Source: Natronospirillum operosum (lineage in GTDB: Bacteria; Pseudomonadota; Gammaproteobacteria; Pseudomonadales; Natronospirillaceae). From it: 64,000 nt of DNA. Location: the NCBI RefSeq assembly GCF_004768465.1, contig NZ_SRMF01000001.1:718232-782231 (forward strand), given 5' to 3'. How positions within the stretch are numbered: position 1 is the stretch's first letter; every line of letters begins with the position of its first letter. The position numbers and the translations under genes are program-made. The notes below the pieces were generated by a model. The model saw only the letters and a program-made list of their open reading frames with translations, searched no databases and was not told the DNA's origin. Shown here in pieces: positions 16,838 to 25,369 of the stretch.

Positions 16838-17281
16838 ATGATGCAGTTGCAACAGGTCGATCATATCGCCCTGATCTGCTCCGATTACGAGCGCAGCAAG
16901 GCCTTCTATACCGAGGTGCTGGGCTGCACTGTGGTGCAGGAACAGTATCGGGCCGAGCGTGACTCCTGGAAGTGCGATCTGGCCCTGAATGGGCGCTATC
17001 TGCTGGAGCTGTTTTCATTTCCCAAACCACCCCCTCGACCCTCGAGTCCGGAAGCCTGCGGCCTGCGCCACCTGGCCTTTCAGGTGGCAGATCTGGATGC
17101 GGCCATCAGTGACCTGATGGCAAGAGGCATCGCGGTTGAACCCGTGCGCCATGACGAGACTCGCAACGGCGCCCGCTTTACCTTTTTCAAGGACCCTGAC
17201 GGCCTGCCTCTGGAGTTGTGCGAGGCTGCTGTCGACTATACTGCAGCGCATACCGAGCGCTTACAAGGAGGCCGGGCATGA
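16838..17281 (+). CDS. VOC-family protein, YaeR/GloA2-like
   Basis: 147 residues. The sequence follows the E. coli YaeR pattern closely: VDHIALICSDYERSKAFY, ERDSWKCDLALNGRYLLELF, PEACGLRHLAFQVADLDAAI and FTFFKDPDGLPLELCE. Metal ligands His (VDHIA), Glu (LLELF), His (LRHLAF) and Glu (LELCE) are all present. A glyoxalase-like metal enzyme of unsettled substrate. Two ATGs at 16838 and 16841 are possible starts. Overlaps the HDAC-like gene by 4 bp, so the two are coupled. Confidence 0.88.
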   Translation: MMQLQQVDHIALICSDYERSKAFYTEVLGCTVVQEQYRAERDSWKCDLALNGRYLLELFSFPKPPPRPSSPEACGLRHLAFQVADLDAAISDLMARGIAVEPVRHDETRNGARFTFFKDPDGLPLELCEAAVDYTAAHTERLQGGRA

Positions 17282-18408
17282 TCGGAGATCGCAGCGTCAT
17301 CGTGTTTCATGATGAGCGAATGCTGGAACACGCTCCGGACGCCGAGGCACCCTTTGTACCGGGGCGGCTGGATCGACGTATTCGCGAGATCATAAGCAGC
17401 CTGGGTGTACAATGGAAATACCCCGAACACCCGGGGCGGCTGACCGCAGTGCATGATTTGCTGACCAGAGAGCCGATCGCCGGGGTCGAGATCAGACCAG
17501 GACAGGTAGCCACCCGTGAACAACTGGCACGGGTGCACACCAGCAGCTATCTGGATGCCATAGAGTCCGTTCGTGGCAAGAATGCCTGGCTGGATGTCGA
17601 TACCACGGCGGTGTCCGCCGGCAGCGTGGATGCAGCCGATGTGGCTGCCGGTACTGCCGTTGCCGCTGTGGAGGCAGTGGTCAGGAAGGAGGCCGGCAGC
17701 GCCTTTGCCCTGGTTCGGCCGCCCGGGCACCATGCGGAACCGGTACGGGCCCGCGGCTTCTGCCTGTACAACAATGTGGCCGTCGCAGCGGCCCATGCGC
17801 AGGCCGCACTCGGCTGCGAGCGGGTGCTGATCATCGACTGGGATGCCCACCATGGCAACGGCACGCAGGAGATTTTCTGGGCTGATCAGGATGTGCTGTT
17901 CTTTGATACCCACCGGGCCGCCCCCTTTTATCCCGGGTCCGGTCAACTGGAGGAAGTCGGGGCCGGGCTGGGCGAGGGCACCACGGTCAATGTGCCGCTG
18001 CCGGCCGGTACCGGTGACCGAGCCATGCTCAAGGCCTTCAATGACATCCTGGTGCCGGCGACGGAGCACTTCAAACCCGACCTGATACTGGTGTCGGCAG
18101 GCTTTGATGCCCATCACTTTGATCTGGCCATGAATGTCAGTTTCGGCGGCTTTGCCGCCATGACCGCCATAGTGCAGGAACTGGCGGACCGCCATTGTGA
18201 CGGGCGGCTCGCGCTGGTGCTGGAAGGCGGTTATCATCTCGACTCCCTGTCGCAGGGTGTACATGCGGTATTGGAAGTGCTGGCCGGGGGCGAGGCCCCG
18301 ATTCCCGATGAGTACGGGCTGGCGGAAGTACAGGCTGCCGCCGAGTTTCATCGGAATGCCTTCCAGGCCGATCAGGAGCCAGACAGTTTGGGAGAGAACA
18401 AGCGGTGA
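17278..18408 (+). CDS. Histone deacetylase-like amidohydrolase
   Basis: 376 residues. Zn-dependent deacetylase fold with [17 protein letters not shown] (tandem catalytic His), [21 protein letters not shown] (Zn ligands Asp and His) and [10 protein letters not shown] (third Zn ligand). Bacterial members deacetylate acetylpolyamines, acetoin-related or protein substrates; the real substrate is unknown. Overlaps YaeR-like VOC upstream and the UPF0178 gene downstream by 4 bp each, forming a three-gene translationally coupled unit. Confidence 0.92.
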   Translation: MIGDRSVIVFHDERMLEHAPDAEAPFVPGRLDRRIREIISSLGVQWKYPEHPGRLTAVHDLLTREPIAGVEIRPGQVATREQLARVHTSSYLDAIESVRGKNAWLDVDTTAVSAGSVDAADVAAGTAVAAVEAVVRKEAGSAFALVRPPGHHAEPVRARGFCLYNNVAVAAAHAQAALGCERVLIIDWDAHHGNGTQEIFWADQDVLFFDTHRAAPFYPGSGQLEEVGAGLGEGTTVNVPLPAGTGDRAMLKAFNDILVPATEHFKPDLILVSAGFDAHHFDLAMNVSFGGFAAMTAIVQELADRHCDGRLALVLEGGYHLDSLSQGVHAVLEVLAGGEAPIPDEYGLAEVQAAAEFHRNAFQADQEPDSLGENKR

Positions 18409-18866
18409 AGATCTGGGTAGATGCGGATGCCTGTCCGAATGTGGTGCGGGAGATCCTGTTCCGGGCTGCGGATCGGGCCCGGGTCGAAGTGACACTGGTG
18501 GCCAATCAGCCGCAGCGGGTACCGGCTTCCAAATGGGTCAACAGCGTGCAGGTCGCGCAAGGGTTTGATGTCGCCGACAACGAGATTGTGCAGCGTCTGA
18601 GCGCCGGTGATCTGGTGATCACGGCAGACATACCGCTGGCGGCAGAAATCGTCGAAAAAGGCGCCCATGCGATCAACCCGCGCGGCGAACGCTATACCGA
18701 ACAGAACATTCGCGCCCGCCTCAATATGCGTGATTTCATGGAGACCCTGCGCGCCAGCGGAGTGCAGACGGGCGGCCCGCCAACGCTGAATCAGACCGAC
18801 CGCAAGCGCTTTGCCGACCAGCTTGACCGTTTTTTGGCCACCCATCACCGCCCACAGTCAGACTAG
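18405..18866 (+). CDS. UPF0178 (YaiI/YqxD) family protein
   Basis: 153 residues starting at GTG 18405, overlapping the HDAC stop (GTGA). Opens with [17 protein letters not shown], the hallmark of the family (PIN-like fold, DUF188), then VVDAD-like acidic residues replaced by [24 protein letters not shown] and [10 protein letters not shown]. Possibly a nuclease-related protein; function unproved. Its TAG stop overlaps the stop of the convergent PagL-like gene within the palindrome CTAG. Confidence 0.93.
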   Translation: MKIWVDADACPNVVREILFRAADRARVEVTLVANQPQRVPASKWVNSVQVAQGFDVADNEIVQRLSAGDLVITADIPLAAEIVEKGAHAINPRGERYTEQNIRARLNMRDFMETLRASGVQTGGPPTLNQTDRKRFADQLDRFLATHHRPQSD

Positions 18867-19372
18867 AAGTTCAGACCGTATTTCAGCGTCAGCAGTTCCG
18901 TGCCCGGGTTGTCGTCGGCCAGCGAGGCATTGGAGATATGGCTGAAATGCAGGCCCATACGGGTACTGTCCGGGAATTCATAGTCGATACCGACACTGGA
19001 TTTGAACTGTAGCGGAAACCCCAGATCCGTGTCGCTGTTGCCGCCATGGTGGTACAGTCCCGGCGCGAAACCGACCAGCAGGGCCGGCCCCAGGCCATCC
19101 TGGCGTATCGCGGTGCGCCGCTGCACCCCCGCATAGAGCATGTGCGAGGCATGCCGGGTACGCAGCAGACCGACATAGGGCGTCAGTTCAAAGCGGCTCC
19201 AGCGCTCGGCACTCTGCCATTCCAGCCCGTACTGGGAGTCGGCTTCGTCCCGCCCCACATCCACCTGGCCAATAAAGATGCGCAGATAGGCTGCCGTGCG
19301 GTCATTCGCTGTATCGGCCTGAACGGGGTCGGCCAGCAGCGTCAGGGTCAGCAACAGGGCAAGGACTCTCAT
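18863..19372 (-). CDS. PagL-like lipid A 3-O-deacylase
   Basis: 169 residues from the ATG at 19372. Signal peptide at 1-19 ([18 protein letters not shown]). The mature part is beta-rich, as in the 8-stranded PagL barrel, and contains the catalytic pattern [11 protein letters not shown] (His and Ser) with an acidic residue in NPGTELL near the end. It would remove the 3-O acyl chain from lipid A in the outer membrane. Two bp after the FrnE-like gene, so co-transcribed with it. Its TAG stop shares the bases CTAG with the convergent UPF0178 gene. Confidence 0.85.
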   Translation of the reverse strand: MRVLALLLTLTLLADPVQADTANDRTAAYLRIFIGQVDVGRDEADSQYGLEWQSAERWSRFELTPYVGLLRTRHASHMLYAGVQRRTAIRQDGLGPALLVGFAPGLYHHGGNSDTDLGFPLQFKSSVGIDYEFPDSTRMGLHFSHISNASLADDNPGTELLTLKYGLNF

Positions 19373-19374
19373 GC

Positions 19375-20025
19375 TCAGGCCTCGCGCGCAATCTGTTGCA
19401 GGGCGTCCTTGAACACGGAAACCGGCTGCGCCCCGGTCAGACTGAACTGATCGTTGACAATGAAGGTCGGCACCCCGCTGATGCCGAGGTCCCGCGCCTG
19501 GGCCAGCTCCTGTTCCACCTCGCCCCGATACTGGTCGTCTGCCAGTACCTGCTCCAGTTCGGCGGCATCCAGGCCCGCGTCCTGCGCAGCCTGCAGCAGT
19601 GTGGCTGTGGCGCCCGGGTTTTCGCCGTTGGTAAAATAGGCAGTGAAGAGCTGTTCGGCCATAGCCGTGGCACTGTTCTTCAGACCGGCCCAATACATGG
19701 CACGGTGCGCATCAAAGGTGTTCCAGGTGCGAAAGTCATCGGTAAAATTGAACGTGAAGCCGGTCTCTTCTCCGAGTGCGGTAATGCGCCTGCGCATGGC
19801 CCGTGATTCCGTTTCCGTCGAACCGTACTTGTGGCGGATATGCTCATGGAGATTTTCCCCTTCGGCAGCAATATGCGGGTTCAGTTGAAAGGCCTGCCAT
19901 GAAATCCGGGCTTCGATATCGGGCTGCAGTTCGTCCAGTGCCGCGCGCAGATGGCGATAACCGACCAGACACCAGGGGCAGGCGATGTCCGAAACGATGC
20001 GGATGTTCAGTTCTGTTGCCGACAT
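19375..20025 (-). CDS. DsbA-family oxidoreductase, FrnE-like
   Basis: 216 residues from the ATG at 20025, preceded by AGGAGT; an upstream in-frame ATG at 20064 would add 13 residues. Thioredoxin fold with CPWC at 16-19 (DIACPWCLVG), helical insert and the cis-Pro motif ISGVPTFIVND. No signal peptide, so cytosolic. FrnE-like proteins act as thiol oxidoreductases or isomerases under oxidative stress. Two bp from the PagL-like gene. Confidence 0.92.
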   Translation of the reverse strand: MSATELNIRIVSDIACPWCLVGYRHLRAALDELQPDIEARISWQAFQLNPHIAAEGENLHEHIRHKYGSTETESRAMRRRITALGEETGFTFNFTDDFRTWNTFDAHRAMYWAGLKNSATAMAEQLFTAYFTNGENPGATATLLQAAQDAGLDAAELEQVLADDQYRGEVEQELAQARDLGISGVPTFIVNDQFSLTGAQPVSVFKDALQQIAREA

Positions 20026-20108
20026 GTCCGGGGACTCCTGTGCAGATGGATTGAGCTTGTACATCAGTTCCGGTAGTTTACACCTTTAAGTATGGAACGC
20101 CCCAGGGA

Positions 20109-20861
20109 ATGAGCTCAGAACAGCCTGCATCCAACACCACAATGAACTCTGCGCAGACCTGTCTTACCGTCGCCGGCACCTGGGCCGGGTTCCGGCGCAT
20201 GGCACCGCTCAGCCTGTTCGTGATCGTGTTCGGCATGGCCTTCAGTGTGGCCGCCATGCAGGCCGGGCTGACCAGCACCCAGATCATGCTGATGAGTGGC
20301 CTGGTCTTTGCCGGCGCATCCCAGTTCGGGGTGCTTGAGGTCTGGGCCTCGCCCATCTCGCTGGCCACCGTGGTGGTGATTACCTTCGCCATCAATTCCC
20401 GGCACCTGCTGATGAGTGCCTCTCTTTACCCCTGGCTGCGCGAATTGCCGCCTCGGCAACGCTACAGTACGCTGTTCTTTCTCAGTGATGCCAACTGGGC
20501 GCTGTCGCTGCAGGACTATTATCAGGGCTTCCGCGATGTGGGCGGCCTGCTGGGCGGCGGTCTGGCGCTGTGGAGCGCCTGGATGATCGGCACCGCCATC
20601 GGGGTGGGCCTGGGCAGCGGCTTCGACGACCCCGAACGCTGGGGGTTGGATGTGATCATGAGCTGCTTCCTGCTGGCCATGATTTTCGGTGGCAGCAACA
20701 AGAAGCAGATGATTCTGCCCTGGAGCGCTGCCGTGCTGGCTACCATGGCGGCGCTGCAATGGTTGCCCGACAACACCCATGTCATCGTTGGGGCCCTGGC
20801 CGGCGGCCTGGTCGGGATACTGATTCCGGAGCGGAGCGAGCAGAAGGAGGCGGCATCATGA
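20109..20861 (+). CDS. azlC: AzlC-family branched-chain amino acid exporter, large subunit
   Basis: 250 residues with about seven membrane helices. Family patterns: GFRRMAPLSLFVIVFGMAF, SGLVFAGASQF, INSRHLLMSASL. With AzlD it exports branched-chain amino acids (YgaZH-like). The start is uncertain: the ATG at 20109 has only GGGA directly before it, and Met12 at 20142 is an alternative. Overlaps azlD by 4 bp. Divergent from the FrnE-like gene with 83 bp between. Confidence 0.9.
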   Translation: MSSEQPASNTTMNSAQTCLTVAGTWAGFRRMAPLSLFVIVFGMAFSVAAMQAGLTSTQIMLMSGLVFAGASQFGVLEVWASPISLATVVVITFAINSRHLLMSASLYPWLRELPPRQRYSTLFFLSDANWALSLQDYYQGFRDVGGLLGGGLALWSAWMIGTAIGVGLGSGFDDPERWGLDVIMSCFLLAMIFGGSNKKQMILPWSAAVLATMAALQWLPDNTHVIVGALAGGLVGILIPERSEQKEAAS

Positions 20862-21175
20862 CCATTGCACTGACCACTGCCACCGGTTTTCTGGTCATCG
20901 CCGTCATGGGCCTGGTGGCCTACCTGACCCGGATCGGCGGCGTGCTGATCATGGCGCGCATGAAGATCGGGCGGCGTACCGAGCGCTTTATCTATGCCAT
21001 GTCCGGCTCCGCACTGGTGGCCATTGTGGTGCCGCTGGCCGTCGAGGGCGACGCCGCTGCCCGGGCCTCGCTGGTCGCCACCTCTGCGGTCATGCTGACC
21101 ACCCGCAAGACCCTGCTGGCCATCGCTGCCGGCATCCTGGTCGCTGCCGGCTGGCGGGCCCTGTTCGTTTACTGA
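20858..21175 (+). CDS. azlD: AzlD-family exporter small subunit
   Basis: 105 residues, four membrane helices. Begins at the ATG overlapping the azlC stop (ATGA). Contains YLTRIGGVLIMARMKIG and FIYAMSGSALVAIVVPL, the AzlD/YgaH pattern. Partner of AzlC in an inner-membrane amino acid exporter. The open frame upstream of 20858 lies antisense-like within azlC and is not coding. Confidence 0.9.
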   Translation: MTIALTTATGFLVIAVMGLVAYLTRIGGVLIMARMKIGRRTERFIYAMSGSALVAIVVPLAVEGDAAARASLVATSAVMLTTRKTLLAIAAGILVAAGWRALFVY

Positions 21176-21188
21176 GCCGGCCGTCGCA

Positions 21189-22658
21189 TCAAGGCGAAAC
21201 GGGCTCTCGGTGTGCTTGCGGTTGTTGCGCACGATAGAGAAACAGCCGCGCCGTCAGCAGAATGCTGGCGCAGACCAGACCCACGGTCAGACCCACCCAG
21301 AAGCCCGGCGCCCCCTGCGCCGGCAGCAGCCAGTCGGTGAAGGTCAGGACATAACCCAGCGGCAGACAGATGCCCCAGAATGACAGCAGCATGATGAACA
21401 ACGGAATCCGGGTGTCGCGATAGCCACGCAGCGCACTGATGGCGGTAACCTGAATGACATCGGCGATCTGGAACAGGGCGGCAAACAGGATCAGCTGCCG
21501 GGCTACGGCGCGTACCGCTTCATCCTGCGTATAGAGGGCCGCAATGGACCCCCGGCCCAGAAAGAGCGCGCTGGCAAACAGCAGCGCCACCGCCAATGCC
21601 AGCAGCAGCGACGACCGGGCCAGCAGGCGTGCCGTGTCCGGTGTGCCGGCTCCGATCAGGTAGCTGATGCGCAGCGTCAGAGCCAGGCCCAGACTGAGCG
21701 GTACCATGAACACCACCGAGACCACATTCAGCGCGATCTGATGGCCGGCCACAATCACCGGCCCCAGCGGAGCCAGAAACAGCGCCACCACCGAGAACAT
21801 GCTGGCCTCCACAAAGATGGTGACCCCGATCGGGATGCCCAGCCGCAGCAGGCGGCTGATCTCGACCCGATTCGGCCGCTGGCGCGAGGGCCAGTAGTGG
21901 AACTGTCGGAATACCCGGCTGCTGTTGAGATAGATCAGCAGGGCCCCCAGCGCCAGCCACAGCGAAATGGCCGTGGCCCAGCCGCAGCCGACCCCGCCCA
22001 TGGCAGGCAGACCCAGCTTGCCGTAGATGAAGATGTAGTTCAGCGGCAGGTTGATGCCCGCCTGCAGCAGCGAGAACACCATGATGACCCGGGTATGGCC
22101 GAGGCCGTCGGTCAGGCCCCGAATGGCAATCATCAGCAACAGGGCAGGTATGCCCCAGGCAAAGGCGCGCAGATAGCCCTGCGTAATACCGGCGGTGGTG
22201 CTGTCCAGTTGCAGCAGGTCGAGCACCGCGCGCACCTGGGTCAGCAGGGCAATCATCAATACCGAGCAGCCCAGCGCCACATGGATGCCCTGCCACGCCA
22301 CCGGCATGATGCGGTGCTGGCTCCGGGCGCCGTTGTGACCCGAAATGATGGGCTGCAGGGCATTCAGGGTGCCCATGAACAGCAGGAACAACGGCGCCCA
22401 CAGGCTGGAACCGATGGCCACACCGGCCAGGTCCGTGGCACTGGCGTTGCCGGCCATCACGGTATCGATGACCCCGTTGGCCATCTGCGCCAGCTGTGCA
22501 ATCAGGATGGGGCCGCCGAGCACGGCCAGGTTGCGCCATTCGGCCAGGGTGCGCTGCGTCAGCGAGCCCCGGACTTCCGGTGGCGGCTGCGCCACGCTCT
22601 CCTCGCCCGGCTCGCGCAACAGAGCTGATGATTCATTCAGCGAGCTTTGTTCACTCAT
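21189..22658 (-). CDS. MATE-family multidrug/Na+ efflux transporter
   Basis: 489 residues, 12 predicted membrane helices, two MATE repeats. First repeat LGGPILIAQLAQMANGVIDTVMAG (split here as GGPILIAQ and NGVIDTVMAG), then SSLWAPLFLLFMGTLNAL; second repeat LRLGIPIGVTIFVEASMFS. NorM-like cation-coupled drug exporter of the inner membrane. A 40-residue hydrophilic N-terminus is present. Overlaps the upstream DMT gene by 4 bp, so both are in one transcript. Confidence 0.93.
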   Translation of the reverse strand: MSEQSSLNESSALLREPGEESVAQPPPEVRGSLTQRTLAEWRNLAVLGGPILIAQLAQMANGVIDTVMAGNASATDLAGVAIGSSLWAPLFLLFMGTLNALQPIISGHNGARSQHRIMPVAWQGIHVALGCSVLMIALLTQVRAVLDLLQLDSTTAGITQGYLRAFAWGIPALLLMIAIRGLTDGLGHTRVIMVFSLLQAGINLPLNYIFIYGKLGLPAMGGVGCGWATAISLWLALGALLIYLNSSRVFRQFHYWPSRQRPNRVEISRLLRLGIPIGVTIFVEASMFSVVALFLAPLGPVIVAGHQIALNVVSVVFMVPLSLGLALTLRISYLIGAGTPDTARLLARSSLLLALAVALLFASALFLGRGSIAALYTQDEAVRAVARQLILFAALFQIADVIQVTAISALRGYRDTRIPLFIMLLSFWGICLPLGYVLTFTDWLLPAQGAPGFWVGLTVGLVCASILLTARLFLYRAQQPQAHREPVSP

Positions 22659-23551
22659 GGCCGTGTTACCGGCACCGTTGGTTTGCGCAGGCGGATCAGG
22701 CGCGTGGTGATGGCAGTACCCAGCAGGGTAATCACCATGCCGATGACCATCTGTACGGTCAGGGTTTCACCCAGCAGTACATAGGCCCAGATCAGGGCCG
22801 TCACCGGCACCAGAAAGGTCACGGTGGAAGTGGCCGTGGCGCCGGCGCTGGCAATCAGACCAAAATAGATCAGGAAGGCCACGGTGGTACTGAACAGGGC
22901 CAGGCCGAGAGCATTGCTCCAGGCCAGGGTGCTGATCGGCTCGGTCGGCCACAGCAGCAGCCCGGGAATCAGCAGGATCAGTGCCGACATGGTTACACTG
23001 CCGGCAGCCAGTACCCGCGCCGGTAAATGTGACAGCCGCGTCTTGGAATAGTTGGTGGCGACACCATAGCAGAAGGTCGCGCCCAGCGCGGCCAGGATAA
23101 ACCAGCCATCACCGCCGACACCAAAGTCCAGCCGGTTCGCGGACAGCACATACACTCCGAACAGGGCCATTGCCAGGCCGAAATACTGCTGGCGGGTGAC
23201 CGGGGTGGCAAACAGCAGGGCACCGATCAGGGCCGTGAATATCGGTGTGGTGGCATTGATCAGCGAGGTAAAGCCCGCCTCCAGCTGCATGGTGGCCAGG
23301 GCCAGCAGTGTGAACGGCATGACATGGTTGATCAGGCCGACAATGAACAGCCGGCCCTTGTTGTCCCAGAACAGCCGCAGGTAATGCCGACTCATGAACA
23401 GCAGCGGCGCCAGGCAGAGGGCGCCCACGCCCATGCGCACCAGTATCAGCGGAATGGGGCCGAACTCGGGTACGGCCACGCGCATGAAGATGAACGACAG
23501 CCCCCAGAGGCTGGACAGCAATATCAGGCGCAATGAATCGGTGGTGGTCAA
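22655..23551 (-). CDS. EamA/DMT-family metabolite exporter
   Basis: 298 residues if started at TTG 23551, which has AAGGA eight nt before it and places the first helix at residue 6, as in the family; an ATG at 23665 would add a 38-residue non-conserved tail and is less likely. Ten membrane helices in two EamA repeats (LLSSLWGLSFIFMRVAV and FCYGVATNYSK). Substrate unknown. Stop overlaps the MATE start by 4 bp. Confidence 0.88.
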   Translation of the reverse strand: MTTTDSLRLILLSSLWGLSFIFMRVAVPEFGPIPLILVRMGVGALCLAPLLFMSRHYLRLFWDNKGRLFIVGLINHVMPFTLLALATMQLEAGFTSLINATTPIFTALIGALLFATPVTRQQYFGLAMALFGVYVLSANRLDFGVGGDGWFILAALGATFCYGVATNYSKTRLSHLPARVLAAGSVTMSALILLIPGLLLWPTEPISTLAWSNALGLALFSTTVAFLIYFGLIASAGATATSTVTFLVPVTALIWAYVLLGETLTVQMVIGMVITLLGTAITTRLIRLRKPTVPVTRP

Positions 23552-23685
23552 GGCATCAGTCCTTTTGCTGCACAGGCGGCGCGAGAAAACAGAGCCGGCT
23601 AGCCTAGCGTTTATGGGTCGGCAAGGGAACACTGAATCGGCTGCAATCGGACCTCTGACTGGCAATCAGGGATGACGGTATCTTT

Positions 23686-23721
23686 ACCACCGCGACCGCC
23701 GCGACCACCGCGACCGCCGCG
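23686..23721. repeat. Short tandem repeat, two 18-bp units
   Basis: Two perfect copies of ACCACCGCGACCGCCGCG in tandem, followed by a partial third. It lies between the LysE-family gene end and the DMT gene start. Possibly a slippage-prone tract; no function seen. Confidence 0.8.
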
Positions 23722-23753
23722 CCACCGTCAGTACCGCCCGCCTGCCGGTGTGC

Positions 23754-24353
23754 TCACAGCAGCAGAGAGACGGCCACCAACATCATGATCAGGCCGATCA
23801 GGCAGTCGAAAATGCGCCAGGCCCGCTGCGACTGCAGGCGCGGCCCCAGCAGCTGTCCGCAGAAGGCCAGACTGAAGAACCAGACGGCCGAGCCAAGGGC
23901 CGCTCCCAGCACAAACACGAGCGGCGCTGTCTGCTGGGCACCCACACTGCCGACCAGCACCAGAGTATCCAGATAGACATGCGGGTTCAGCAGCGAAATG
24001 GCGGCCGCCTGGCCGGCCGTTTTCCAGCGGCTGGCGGCCCGGGTTGCGGCCGTCGGCTGTAGACGGCCACCGCCCTGCCAGGCCCGCCAGAACGCCTGCA
24101 TGGCCAGAAAGGTCAGCAGCAGCACACCCAGCAGGGTCATCACCGGCACCAGTGCCGGCACGCGCTGCTGAATCGCATCAATGCTGAAGGTGCCAATGCT
24201 GATCAGGGTGGCATCAATGCTGAAGCAGACGGCAGCGATGATGGCCGGGTGCTCACCGCGCATGCTCTTGTTCAGTACCCAGGCATTCTGGGCTCCGATC
24301 GCGACGATCAGGCCCAGGGCAATGCCGAAACCGGTCAGAAAAGTCAGTACCAT
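23754..24353 (-). CDS. argO: LysE/ArgO-family amino acid exporter
   Basis: 199 residues from the ATG at 24353; the longer frame to 24482 runs through the AT-rich promoter. Six membrane helices. Starts TFLTGFGIALGLIVAIGAQNAWVL, split here as GFGIALGLIVAIGAQ and NAWVLNKSMRGEH, which is the LysE/ArgO signature, with SLLNPHVYLDTLVLVG in helix IV. It exports arginine or lysine (canavanine). Divergent from an ArgP-like regulator with a palindrome between them, the arrangement known for lysE-lysG. Confidence 0.92.
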   Translation of the reverse strand: MVLTFLTGFGIALGLIVAIGAQNAWVLNKSMRGEHPAIIAAVCFSIDATLISIGTFSIDAIQQRVPALVPVMTLLGVLLLTFLAMQAFWRAWQGGGRLQPTAATRAASRWKTAGQAAAISLLNPHVYLDTLVLVGSVGAQQTAPLVFVLGAALGSAVWFFSLAFCGQLLGPRLQSQRAWRIFDCLIGLIMMLVAVSLLL

Positions 24354-24428
24354 TTGTGCGGGCTCATGAAAGACTGTGCCGGGCAGCTTATGGTCGCCTC
24401 TGTTATTAATCCAACGAATATAGCTGAT

Positions 24429-24453
24429 GTATAATAAGAATATCTTATAATAC
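24429..24453. promoter_or_regulatory. Palindromic operator/promoter between lysE-type and argP-type genes
   Basis: Imperfect 25-bp palindrome with perfect inner arms ATAAGA (24434-24439) and TCTTAT (24443-24448) and outer arms GTAT/ATAC. Two exact TATAAT hexamers overlap it (24430-24435 and 24446-24451). Expected binding site for the ArgP-like LysR protein controlling both directions. Confidence 0.6.
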
Positions 24454-24480
24454 AAAGACCCCGAAACAGGAGGCCTGATC

Positions 24481-25356
24481 ATGCTGGACTACCGACTGCT
24501 GGAAGCCCTGGGGGCAGTGATAGAAACGGGCGGCTTTGCGCGGGCGGCCAACAAGCTGCATCTGACCCAGTCGGCGATCAGTCAGCGCATCCGGCAACTC
24601 GAATTCCTGCTCGGTCAGCCAGTGTTGCTGCGCAGTACACCGCCGGTGGCAACACCCATGGGGCGGCGCCTGAACAACCATCTGCAACAGGTCAGGCAAC
24701 TGGAGATGGACATAGAGCAGGTGGCTCAGAACGAGCCATTGCAGATCCGCCTGACCGTCAATGCCGATTCCATGGCCACCTGGCTGGCGCCGGCACTGGC
24801 GTCCTGTGAACTGAGTGCACGCATGGCGTTTGAACTGGTGGTGGAAGATCAGGAGGTCGGTCTTGATCGCATGCGCAACGGGGAGGTCATGGCCTGTATC
24901 TGCAGCGAGGCGCGTGCGGTCAACGGCGGTGCGGTCAGGGCGTTGGGCGTGCTGCGTTACCGCGCCCTGGCCAGCCCAGAATTCGTCGCCCGCTATCAGA
25001 CCCGGGAGCGGCCGGAGCATCTGGTCGAGGCGCCGTGCCTGGTGTTCAATCGGGATGATCAGCTGCAGCACCGCTTTCTGGCCAGCCAGGGGCTGCCGGC
25101 ACCCAGGCGGCAGCATCATTGCCCTTCATCAGAGGGCTTCGTGAAGATGGCCCTGGCCGGCATGGGCTATGGCATGTTGCCGGAGCTGCAGGTTGAGCCG
25201 GAATACCGCGCCGGCACCCTGGTGGAGGTGTGGCCCGAGGCCAGCCTGGATGTGCCGCTGTACTGGCACTACTGGCAAACGGAAAGCTCCGCCATGAAGG
25301 CGCTGCGCCAGGCTGTGACCACCCATGCCCATCAGGTGCTGGTGCAGCCGGACTGA
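24481..25356 (+). CDS. argP: ArgP/LysG-type LysR regulator
   Basis: 291 residues. The HTH region MLDYRLLEALGAVIETGGF, ARAANKLHLTQSAISQRIRQ and LEFLLGQPVLLR matches ArgP/IciA. In E. coli ArgP activates argO in response to arginine and lysine. AGGAGG seven nt before the ATG. Divergent from the LysE-family exporter. Convergent with recD, 13 bp away. Confidence 0.93.
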   Translation: MLDYRLLEALGAVIETGGFARAANKLHLTQSAISQRIRQLEFLLGQPVLLRSTPPVATPMGRRLNNHLQQVRQLEMDIEQVAQNEPLQIRLTVNADSMATWLAPALASCELSARMAFELVVEDQEVGLDRMRNGEVMACICSEARAVNGGAVRALGVLRYRALASPEFVARYQTRERPEHLVEAPCLVFNRDDQLQHRFLASQGLPAPRRQHHCPSSEGFVKMALAGMGYGMLPELQVEPEYRAGTLVEVWPEASLDVPLYWHYWQTESSAMKALRQAVTTHAHQVLVQPD

Positions 25357-25369
25357 GACCTGTTCGGGT

